A stretch of 64,000 bases of DNA from Trachythela sp. YZ-2020. Lineage: Eukaryota > Cnidaria > Anthozoa > Malacalcyonacea > Clavulariidae. Made by a program: the position numbers and the translations under genes. Positions within the stretch are counted from its first letter, which is position 1, and each line of letters starts with the position of its first letter. Shown piece by piece: positions 1 through 11,500 of this stretch. The stretch spans positions 620,001-684,000 of the forward strand of contig JADLSH010000318.1 of assembly GCA_016169945.1 (NCBI GenBank), given 5' to 3'. The notes under the pieces are model-generated. The model did not search any database. It worked only from the letters and a program-made list of their open reading frames with translations, and was not told where the DNA came from.

Positions 1-119
1 GTTTCGAAGCACTCTTCTGAAATTATAATCAGACAACTTCATGTTGCAGGAATCAAACCTGATCACAGTCACAGAGGTGCAAGACACATCACTTTTAATT
101 ATACCAAATTGTCAAACAG

Positions 120-413
120 GATCTAGATCACATTGTTCCAGCTGATGCGGAAACATATCCATACGAAGTAGTCCAAATATCGCCACCTTCTGTTTATGCC
201 GAGCTTGACAAAAACCGAGCAGACGGGAGAGAAACAACAGATGACGGTGCCTACCAAAAACTCATAAAACGTGACTCAGATTATGTAATACCAGCTGAAG
301 ATCACACAGAAACATACGAACAAGTTGGAAAGGCAAAAACTCCCCCTGGCTACACGGAACTGGACAACACAAAACGTGACCAGGAGGATACCTCTTACCA
401 AAAATTAATGTAA
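120..413 (+). CDS. Last exon of a receptor-like protein with an ITAM-like tyrosine tail (5' part outside window)
   Basis: An open frame runs from an AG acceptor at 118-119 to a TAA at 411-413, giving about 97 C-terminal residues. The frame has a stop just upstream of the acceptor, so this is a terminal exon. The peptide is hydrophilic and rich in Tyr, Asp, Glu and Lys. It contains repeated YxxL/I/V-type motifs in order: VYAEL, AYQKLI, DYVIP, YEQV, YTEL and YQKLM. The last two are 11 residues apart, close to the ITAM pattern YxxL-x(6-12)-YxxL. This suggests the cytoplasmic tail of a tyrosine-phosphorylated, SH2-recruiting membrane receptor. No extracellular or membrane segment is in the window, so the receptor class is unknown. 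A polyadenylation-like ATAAATAAAG lies near 611-621. The same-strand DDR gene starts 1.8 kb downstream but is separate. Confidence 0.6.
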   Translation, partial: DLDHIVPADAETYPYEVVQISPPSVYAELDKNRADGRETTDDGAYQKLIKRDSDYVIPAEDHTETYEQVGKAKTPPGYTELDNTKRDQEDTSYQKLM

Positions 414-2188
414 TATTTCAAACCCGAGTTAGTATGTAGTAGAGCTTACTGCGAGGACTTCTGTTCAGTTTGAATTTTTGAAGCCTTTGACATGACATCC
501 CATACTCCTTGCTCATACTCATAAATCATTAAAGTATGGTGAATTAATTTTGATTCAGTCCTAGGGCTGGATGAATATACTTCAGCGGGTATCTAGCATC
601 ATAATGTGAGATAAATAAAGCATAAATAAGTAAGGTATTATTTAAGGTTGGAATTATGGTTAAGGTGACGAGGGTTAGCATTAAAATTTAGGATTACTGT
701 TAGGATAAGGGTTATGTTAAGATAGGGATTGGTATTCGGATTAAGGTTAGGATTAGGTTTACTAGGAATAGGAATTGTTTAAATTAAGGGAAGAATCGAT
801 GTATTTAAATCAAGGTTGTTAATATGGAAATACAACCAATAAAGGGTCCATAAAGTTCCTGTTGGCTAAGTGTCATAGCTATTTTAGGAAATGAGCAAAC
901 AGTCTCTCGTGTATGACAATTAAGACAAACGTGATTGTGTCGATGCCTATACATAATACACTTGTACGAAGAGCCTTTTGAGTTCAATGATCCGTGCCAG
1001 TGTTAAAGTGTTAACGAATAGTCTGTGCACGTGTCTGTGCCAAATTTAATAATTTAACCTTATATGGTCAATACCTAGCCCAGACTTACGATTGGCTAAG
1101 CGGAAGTTATTGCGTGTCGAAGAATTCCTTGGCAAGTGTTTTGAAATTCCTTAATTTTCCCAAAATTCCTCAAATTAGACCAAACAAATTATTCTGTTTC
1201 TGGTCAGTGCGTTTGTACATAATTGATGCGGCGACGCGGCTTTTTTTTCGCCCTTTATTTCCTTAAGAGTTAATAAGGAGGCGCTTTTTTGGAGAAATGG
1301 GTGAGTATTTTCTACTTTTTATAAAGTGTATATAGTGATTTTTTTATGCTGAACTGTCACCAAATTTGCAGGTTTAATAGAATAAAACTTTTATTTAAAA
1401 GTACTTCATTTTGCAAAGATATTGATGGACCGTATTTGCAAAAAAAACCCGTTGACGCGCACAGAAACAGAAGATTTTTTTTGGCCTTCATTACTTTTCG
1501 GTCATTTACGAATGTGTCACTGTGATTCTGTTTTTAAGGATAAATCCATGTTCGCCCTGGATCCTTTGGGATCATTGGTCACGATTGCATCCCGATCGTG
1601 GGCGGCGTTTTACGAGCATTGAAAGCTTCTCGCGCGCAAGAAATGTCAAAACAACATTTGAAAACAGCCGCTATATTAGGCAATTTCTCGTTTTAAAAAT
1701 AATTTACAAACCATAGAAACGTTGCCTTAACTTGAATTTGTTACCAGAGAGTGTACTTTTGCTTTTGAAGTGAAGTTTAAAAGATTTATCCACTCAGACG
1801 GGTTGGGTTTTGGAAGGAAGAATTGAAATTTTATTTCCTGTTTTGTGTCTTTGTTTTCGTTTCGCCTTCGTACACGCGACGTGATGAGACTAAATTATGG
1901 TAAGTTGTCTTCTTGTTTTGTACGCTTTTAGGAGAAGTTTGATGCCTAAATACTTTAGTAAATGTGTAGTGCTTTATCTTGGCTTCTTCTGGTAAGAAAA
2001 TGAACAAGCAAATTGCGATAAATGCTTCAAAATATTTGCACTTTTACTTGTTTATTTATTTTAAACTTATGTGGGTGTTATTAAATTGCTACTCTGTGGT
2101 TTTTGTGTGCATTACTTTTACTTTTTGTATTTCTAAGGATAAATTTAGTGTCCTTATTAAAGCGAAATTGTATTTATTGCAATTGTAG
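414..2188. other. Intergenic and 5' flank of the DDR gene
   Basis: About 1.8 kb without a supportable gene. Around 640-770 there is a run of degenerate GGTTAG/TTAGGR words, resembling decayed interstitial telomere-type repeats. Short open frames at 1422-1716 and 1979-2188 have no recognisable domain. The stretch must hold the promoter and 5' UTR of the DDR gene, but I see no clear TATA box or initiator. Confidence 0.5.
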
Positions 2189-5100
2189 ATGGCAACTAGA
2201 AGCATTTTTAAAAGTTTTCTGCTGTTGTGTGTGCTTTGTCTAACCCAAGTTTTATGTCAAGGTATGTTACTGTATAATTATTAATACTGTTTCTGATAAT
2301 TGAGGAAGTTAGTTGATTATGTATGACCTGGGCTCGTTTCAGCACAGGCGGCCCAATCTTGGGTAGAGTTGTATTTATAGTATACTATATAAAGATTGTA
2401 TTATGGTAAAAATATGTGATGAAAATATATATTTTAAATAAAATTTACTTGCCTAACTTGTTGTTTGTGTTCTCCTTTTATCCCTACTTTGTTGAGCTAT
2501 GAATTCATCGAAAGTTTTTGCTTGATGCCTGCGGTCGACGTCGAATACTTAATAGGAGTTAAAGGCTAATTATTCGCAGCCCCGGATCCGTCGAGACAAA
2601 CATGCCAATACGAATATTCTCCCTCTTAAATTGCTTTATTCTCCAAGAAAATTCGCCAGCATGTAGAACAAACACCGATCGTTTCATATATAACGATACT
2701 TTAACATCTCGGGCAATTTTTAAACCAATTTTTGATCAATAGAAATCAAAATCCCCACTCTGTTGAACTGACAACGACCGAAAATGGACACATCGGCAAC
2801 TTGGTTTATATACGAATATTCGTATTGGCATGTTTGTCTCGACGGATCCGGGGCTGCGAATAATTAGCCTTTAACTCCTATTAAGTATTCGACGTCGACC
2901 GCAGGCATCAAGCAAAAACTTTCGATGAATTCATAGCTCAACAAAGTAGGGATAAAAGGAGAACACAAACAACAAGTTAGGCAAGTAAATTTTATTTAAA
3001 ATATATATTTTCATCACATATTTTTACCATAATACAATCTTTATATAGTATACTATAAATACAACTCTACCCAAGATTGGGCCGCCTGTGGTTTCAGATG
3101 TCTTGCTTCACGTGTCGAATACAGTTCAAAAAATATGTATGCCAAAAATTATACACAACAACAATGTGAATAATGAAAGCATTTTTTCTATGTTTTGACT
3201 TGAAAAAAATGCTTTCTTTGTTACAAAATATGCAATTCACAGTTGTGTATTTATGAAAACACTTGGTGGTTCCCGTAATTATGAGTCAAATTAGTTTCAG
3301 CATATTAGTTTGATATACCCTGCTAGCAATGACAGTGAGCTGAGCTGAGGCACAGAGTAATTACATACAGAGGCATATATACCATAAGGTGTTTTTTACT
3401 GGCCGCCATGTTCTTAGCCGGCAACTGCACATGTGCAGTTTACATAAAAAATTCATGCTGACAGCCTCTCTTTCCCGGACTGGCTAAGAACATGGCAGAT
3501 TTTGCCGAAAAAGCCCTTGAAGATACACCTCTGTATGTAATTACTCTGTGGCTGAGGAGAAACAAAACCATTGCAAGCAAACAAACGATTGCTTGATGTA
3601 GCCGCCGTCCAGATTCACCGACGAATACATTAACTGAGAAACTGGTAAAAGAAGTTTGACAAGTTTTTATTGTCCTGTACATACAAAATGAACACTGCTG
3701 CTGGTAAAATGCAAGCCAGTTGTGCCATTATAAAAGTAAACCAAAACGTCAATTTCTAAATATAATACACTGGACCAAATCTGATAAATTCTACGTGAAA
3801 ATGAAATGAAAACTATCCAGAGCTCAAGTATAACAATGAATTCCACACAAAAATCAACAGTTTAGAGTGAATATATTTTTGTTGCAGCCATTACTCTTAA
3901 TTTCAGCTTGCTTTTGAAAACTGACTTTGAAAGTTTGTTTGTAATTTGGAAAGTTCATTCCAAAGTTCAGAATTTGTTTCAAAGTTGGTTTCCGATGTTC
4001 GATACAAATTATTTTGTTTACAAATTTAAATGTTGTGATTGGTTAATGAAATAAGCTAGCCAATCAAATCGCGTAATACACAACCATCGTAACCTTTTGT
4101 GAGCTATCGGTGAGCTTTCAAATCAAATTCTGAACTGTGGAATAAAATTTCCAAGTTACAAACAAACATTCGAAGTCAGTTTTCAAAAGCAAGCTGAAAT
4201 CAAGAGTAATTCGACAAAGGTGTAAGTAAAAATTCTAATGGTCAAAATAAAAAACAGATTTCATATTTTAGATATACTGTGTGATGCAAAATCTTAACAG
4301 AATCTCGAACAGAGTAATATAAACAAAATTCGTAGATCAAATAGAAAAATATTAGATTGATCTGACAAATACAAGAAGATATATGTAACAGAAATCAAAA
4401 TTTACAAGTTGTAGCATGAGACCAAATTTTAAAATATTTACATGCAACAGCGTACCGAATATAGATTATCTGTTGATATAGCTGTAAAAAATACCATGTA
4501 AATACCAAAAATACCTACACAGTAAACATGTCAATAGTTTGTTTTGATATTATATACAGGAAGTAACGTAAAATTAGTGACGTCACACATGCAGTCTTTG
4601 CGCATGCTTGATAGAAAACCGTTTGTTTGCTCACAGTGGTTTCTCCTCAGCTCAGAAACCACTGCTAGCAGGGTAAGTTTGATATGGCAAACAAATAAAA
4701 TTCTTGTCTTGCCATACCATGGGACTGTGGTGCGGCATAATAATTCATGTGTTCAATTAAATTATTGATTTTGACGTATCTCATGTAAGTGACACAATTC
4801 ACCAATCTGCTTAGGGCCACAGTGACTGGATCTCGCCAGCCTTGGAATTCAGAACAATACTTTAATTGCACAATTTCTCCTTGAGTCCCACAAGGGATGC
4901 ATGAAACCGTACAAATTCAAGCACAGGAATCCATACAAATTCCCATGTTAAAAATGCGACCAGACGTTCATTTACGTACAGTTCTGAATTTGTCTGGTCT
5001 TGTGCAAACCTAGGCAAAACAATAAGAATATCAATATTGTATTATTTAGAATGTATTTCTCCACTTGGTATGGAGGATGGTGGAATTAAAGACTCACAGA

Positions 5101-8100
5101 TCAAAGTTTCAAGTTCTCGTAATGGAGCAAAAGGTGGACCACAGGCTCGTCTACATCGGAATATTGGAACCTATAGTGCTTGGTGTCCAGGAGAGAGTGG
5201 ATTGTCAAACACTGGAAGGCAATATGACCAGTTTATTCAGATTGATTTATTGAATGTCAAAAACATCAGAGGAATTGCGACGCAAGGACGAGAAATACAA
5301 AATGGAAATGAATATGTTGAGGACTATAAAATATCCTACAGCAATGATACACAAATATGGACTTATTATAGAGAAAAAGATCAAGCATCAAATGAAGTCA
5401 AGGTAGCTTTGATAAACATCTTCAACTGTTGGGGTTCAGTGTCAACTGCAGTGTAGATTAAAAGCTCTTGTGAATATGAAAATGTCAGCCAGTCAATCAT
5501 GAGAAAAGAGAAATTTGATGCTCGAGTTAAGCCCCGACATTTGAAGCATATAAACGAGTGATGAAAATGAAAACATCTTGGTCAAGCTTTATTTCATGAA
5601 AATAAAGTGTTTTTTGGAAATGCAGGGGAAATTTTAAGAAACAGTCTTATAAGTTAACACAAATTATCCAGAACTTTTAATGCTGGGGCACAGGACCTGC
5701 AGTATACGTTTTACGGGTCAAAACCAGGTCTTTTCCCACGCTCTGACACAATTTTCGACACATTGATCATTTTTCCATTGTATACAGTCAATACATTATT
5801 ACATTATAATCGATAACTCAAAAAGTAGAAATCTTATGTCAGCAACATTTTGCTAATGTTACAAGGCTTTAAGATACGTTAGTATTGGAAATCTATGTCT
5901 ATTCAGCATTCAAACACAGTCATCATAGCGTTAACAATATTTTAGGTAATAATATACAATCATGAAACGGTATACATCCACAACGAAACATTAACAATAT
6001 AAAGTATTTAACTTAAATTTAATAGGCCGTGAATATACTTTTTGTCATGTATATGTTTGTTGAATAGTACAAGCTGTTCTCCAGCTGCCGAGGATGGTTC
6101 TAAGGTTTTTAGTCAAACGAAATGAACCTTTTATAGAAGATGTGACAATGTGTATAAGAAAAGGGATTAAAAAAGAGCGAATACATGCACAGCAAAGATG
6201 CATATCACCATCAAATGAAAACATAGATTATACAGTATATGAAACATACAACTTTCGAAAACGAATTGCAATAATCTTCCAATATAAATGTTTGAATAGT
6301 CTTTTATTAAAGACTGGACCACTAATAACTATGCATGAATATATAGGACAGGGAGGGCAACTCGAATTTGTTTTGCTCATTTACCTGCTTCAAATGGCAG
6401 GGCTTAACTGGAGCATCAAATTTCTTGACAGACTTCGATTTGAAGTGCCCAAAGTGTGTTTCATACTTCGAGTTGAGCCTTTGACAAAAATGGGTATGTC
6501 CTGGGTCTGGTTAGGGCGTGGTCAGGGCTTAACTGGACAAGGGCTTATACAAACCTCATACCTCAGAAGATACGAACAAATATTACGAAGAAGTGCTCCT
6601 GACAAAGTGTTCTAAACGTCAAGAAGTCTATATCTTCTCATTTAGATTGACTAGCTGATATGTCCATATTCACAAGAGCTTATAAATTTGATAAAGGTGT
6701 TTCATGTATGGAGATTTTGATTGAAAATTATACCCTTCCTAAAAGGCTGTTTATATGGGGACTGGCCTATTATAAGTGAGACAGATGGTTAAGTGAGTTG
6801 AATTTTTGTTTGTGTTTGACAAAGTTCATCCCACTTGCCAGGACGATTTTGTTGTTTTGACTGTTTCAATATAGCAATAGTTTGTGCATGACTACAAACT
6901 ATTTGTACTTTCATCCTGCCTGCTGAGATTTTGTCTTTTCAAGTGAGATTTTGCCTTTTCAAGTGAGATTTTGCCTTTTCAAGTGAGATTTTGAAACTAA
7001 TTTCTACTATAAAATATCTAAATGGCAAGATCTCACTTTGGTTGCATATAAACAGCTTAACTAACAGTGCACTCCTATATTTCAGATATTGCAGGGAAAC
7101 ATTGATGTGGGGACTGTTGTGCAACATACTCTTAACTCTACAATTAGGGCGAGGTATATCAGGGTTCATCCAGGTTATGAGGTCCGGGGTAACGTTGTAT
7201 GTCTGAGGCTTGAGCTATATGGTTGTGCAGTTGTGCAGAAAGGTTTGTTTTCTCTTATTTACCATGCTATACTGTACTTTAACATACTGCATATTGTATA
7301 ATGTGAGCAACTCTGTTTACTGTTCTAGCCATTCTCTCCTACTCAATGCCAGTTGGGCAAACAACCAAGAATGGCAAAGTGCACTACCATGACACATCTT
7401 ATAATGGAGAAATTTCCAATGGCTTTTGCAAAGGTGGTACTGGAATACTTACTGATGGAAAATTTGGACCAGTAGACTCTAAAGAATTCAAAGGCAAAGA
7501 ATGGGTGGGATGGTCTAGTATGAACACTAAATCACAATACATCGACATTACATTTAAGTTTTCTGGTGTGCGAAAGTTCAAAGATGTTACACTAACTGTT
7601 AATGTCGACAAGAAACACAGTAATGCTGTATTTAATAGATCACAGATATTCTTTGCTTCAACCAAAGACAGTTTCTCAGACACATCATATCTGCAGTACT
7701 GTCCAAGAGATTATACATTCAACAGTGATTCATACAATGCAAATGTAACTTTGTCACTTTGTCAGAATACAGCAAGGTTTATAAAGTTGTGGTTATATTT
7801 TGGTGCAAAGTGGTTGCTAATCACTGAGATCAGTTTTAATTCAGGTATTTGTTGTTCTATTATATTTTTTTGAATTTTATGGATTTTTGTTTTGAACCTA
7901 TAAATGCATCCGACTTTGTTGTTATATTCTGTTTATTGCTGGACAATTCTATTTGACAAGGAAAACTGTTATACCCCAATGCCCCCAGAGATTGTGCTGC
8001 AATGCACGCTCCTAAGTACTCCTAATATGCCCTAGTTTGTTACTGTATACTATTCTACTTTGTATAATGTCAGAAGATTTCACTCTTCAAAGAAGTGTTA

Positions 8101-8456
8101 GGCATAAATTAGTTTTAGAGAAACCTTTTGCAAATTTAGAAAAATTGTGTGTACCATTAACCATGTAAATATTGGACCAAGTTTGTTTATTGTGGCATTA
8201 TTAGTTTCTGCCAGTGCAGATGAAAAGAAGTCATTTCAAGATTGCTCTGAAGATACACCAGCTTTTTGTGTGGTGACTCAACCTTCCAATGGAGGTTTAC
8301 CAACAAGTGCTGCACCAGGGCCTGGATGTGAATGTAAGTGGTTTCTGCTGTGTGGTAGGTTATATTGATGATGGTGCTGGTGCTGGTGATAATAATGATG
8401 ATGGTGATAGGTGGTTAAGACCATGGTGGGTGGTGGTGATGATGATAGTGATGGTA

Positions 8457-8516
<60 letters not shown>

Positions 8517-11500
8517 ATGATGATGCAGCCCTCGCAATTTTAATAAATCATCGTAGACAAAAAATTGCCGTCGATATTTTAGAGTTCGGCGGCAGTTCGA
8601 CGGCAATTTTGTTGTCCCATAATGACAATTTGAAGATGCATGTTGATAACAAACGGATTATTTGAAACCTGAAATATTATTATATGTATATTCACTTGTT
8701 ATTAATGTCTTTGATAGTTTCTTTTACAGTATATAGTAGGTAATAAGTGTTTGATCACCATTGGCAAAAAATTGCCGTCGATAATTTCATCTTCGCCAGC
8801 ATTATCGGCGGCAATTGCCGTTTTGTCGGCGAAAATTGCGAGGACTGTGATAGTCATGATCCTGGTGGTGGTGATGATGGTGGTGATAATGTAGGTAATA
8901 ATGTGATTGTGGTGATACTAATTGGTGACCATTTAATTTTTACGTTTTTAGCTTGTACCACCCTAAGCACTGGTACAACAGCACCAGCAGAAGGCTCCTC
9001 TGGCTCAAACAACCTTCAACTAACAATCATCGTAGTCTGTGTCATCCTACTGATTGTCATCCTTCTTCTCGTCCTGATGTTCTTTTTATATCGCCGCAGA
9101 GCTCTGTGTTTTGGTAAAATGAAACAACGAGACAAGTCAGATAAAACTATACATGTTGAACTTCAGAATGTAGAGAATGCACAAGAGTCCACTTATGATA
9201 AGGTTGATGATAACTTGGGTAACCCACTCTACGCAAGCGTTGGTGGTAATGATGATGATACAACGCCCATGTTGTCTCCCGTTAAGAAGAAGCCAGATGA
9301 GCTTATCCCATCAACAGGTTTGTTTGATAAACTTAAGCTGCTGTTGTTTGTGTCTGAACTTCCTGAAAAATCGTAAATGTGGGAATTCAGTGTAGGTAGT
9401 ATTCTACAATAAGCTGTCGTGGTTTGTGTCTGATTACCTGAAAAAAGATATCTCAAACGTGGGGGTCAAAGTGTAGGTAGAGTCTAACGAAGATTCGGTG
9501 GTGGAGTATGATACAACTACCTGAAAAATACAATAAGAACTTCGACGTTTCGAGCGAAGGCTCTTCGTCTGGAAGTTCGTAGGCCTTCGCTCGAAACGTC
9601 GAAGTTCTTATTGTATTTTTCAGGTAGTTGTATCGTACTCCACCGCCGAATCAGTATTCTACAATAAGCTATCGTGGTTTGTGTCTGAACTACCTGAAAA
9701 AGATATCAAACGTGGGGCTCCAGTATAAGATGTTCTTACTGGACCTCTAGGGAGAACAGTTTAGAACTGATAGAGCTATCCAGTATGAAATAGTAAATTT
9801 AGTTTAATTTACAGTAACAAATAGTTAAGATAAACTGTTCAAGGAAAATTCGTCCATCTGTTTGAGGCTATATAATGATTGTTATAAGGTATATAAAGGC
9901 CTTTTGTTTTTTTCAATCTTAGATTATCGTGCATCGGGATTATATTCAGAGCCAGACGTGGCTGATTTAAAACCACCACTACAAGAGGAGTACGCTGAAC
10001 CAGTTGACACTTTACAACCGGATAAAGATCCTGAGGAAGTCCTGAGTAATCCTATATATGAAGGAATTTACTCTGAACCTCTGTATGGCATTGCTGGCAC
10101 CATCCTGGTCGGCCCGCAGGTAAGGTTGCGTCGTATACAGGTATTCTTAGTTATACACAATATTTAGTTGTGTATGATGGTGTTGGTTCTGCCGTTATAG
10201 GTGGGTTTGGCTAAGCAGATGGTTGTCAGCCGAAAGTTATCAGAGTGAGAAAATATATGTAGTAGTCTTGTATTTGGTGGAACTATTAGAATCGAGAGTT
10301 GTAGTTGAATTTTCTTGCTCCTATAAGTGTCAATATTTCTGAAGTTGACCACCATCTGCTGCCCTGTGACATTAACTGAAACCTACCATCACAGTCATCG
10401 CCATCATTGCCATCTTCTCCACCATCATCATCACTATTGTCACCACCATCACTATTGTCACCACCATCACTATTGTTACCACCATCATCAACATCACTAC
10501 CACCACCATGATAACAATCACCAATACCTTCTATCTTTACCCACAGGATGAGACACTGAAACGTGGTTACACGATGGAGAAATTCCCCAGAGACCGTTTG
10601 GTATTCAAAGAAAAGATCGGAGACGGACAATTCGGAGAAGTCCATATAGGGGAGGCAGATATACGCGACCTGAATGCACAATTTGGCGAAGAATATGCAG
10701 GAAAGACCAAGATCACAGTCGCTGTTAAGACGTTGAAAGGGGACGTAGAAAAAGATGCCAAGACTGACTTCTTCAAAGAGGTTCGAGTTATGTCAAGACT
10801 ACAGCATGAAAACGTAGTTAGACTTTTGGGCGTTTGCCGGGATGATCCGATTTGTATGATAGTCGAATACATGGAGAACGGTGACTTGAATCAATTTCTA
10901 AAAGGTCACGTGTTGGAAGACGACCATGACGTCATGATATACGCGAACACGAAACAGCCAATCAGCTACGAGGAGTTGGTTTACATTGCGTCACAAGTTG
11001 CAGCCGGGATGAAGTACTTTGCGGCTATGAATTTTGTCCACCGTGATTTGGCTGCAAGGAATTGTTTGGTTGGTGATGGCTTGACTGTCAAACTGGCGGA
11101 CTTCGGGATGTCGCGTCTGTTGTATTCTAAGCATTATTACCGTGTGCAAGGTCGTGTGATGTTGCCCATCAGATGGATGGCACCTGAAAGTATATTTCAA
11201 GGTACGGATAGGTTCAATTGGTGGGTTGAAATAAGCGTTGCAGGGCAGCAGATGGTGGTCAACTTCAGAAATGTTTAGGAACAAGCAAATTAAACTATAA
11301 TTTTCAACGTGCCACCAAATGCAAGACTACATATAATGAAAATAAATAACGTTATTTTCTCACTTTGATAACTGTTGGTTGACCATCATCTGCTCTATGA
11401 TAGTGCTTAGTGAAACCCATATATATTGGTAGTTTCTATACTACAGTATGTTTTTGTAGAACAGTTTAGAACTGATAGAGCTATCCAGTATAAATAAAGT

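Larger units (their letters stand above)
3316..4675. mobile_element. MULE-like non-autonomous element with 9-bp TSD, carrying two other elements
   Basis: Terminal inverted repeats start TACCCTGCTAGCA and continue imperfectly through a GAGCTGAGG-AGAAAC block and an AGCAAACAAACG block. The direct duplication AGTTTGATA flanks the element at 3307-3315 and 4676-4684, a 9-bp TSD typical of Mutator-like elements. The left arm is interrupted by the 200-bp element at 3351-3550. The interior holds the inverted-repeat element at 3891-4209. No transposase frame is visible. Confidence 0.8.

Noticed and set aside
6094..6615. 173-residue plus-strand frame in DDR intron 2
   Set aside because: No recognisable domain, and it lies between DDR exons that join cleanly; treated as chance.
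8411..8665. Poly-Asp, poly-Met and poly-His frames
   Set aside because: Trinucleotide microsatellite in DDR intron 5.
8747..9376. 209-residue frame read as one gene
   Set aside because: Only 8952-9317 is coding, as DDR exon 6 (membrane helix and juxtamembrane); the rest is flanking intron read through.
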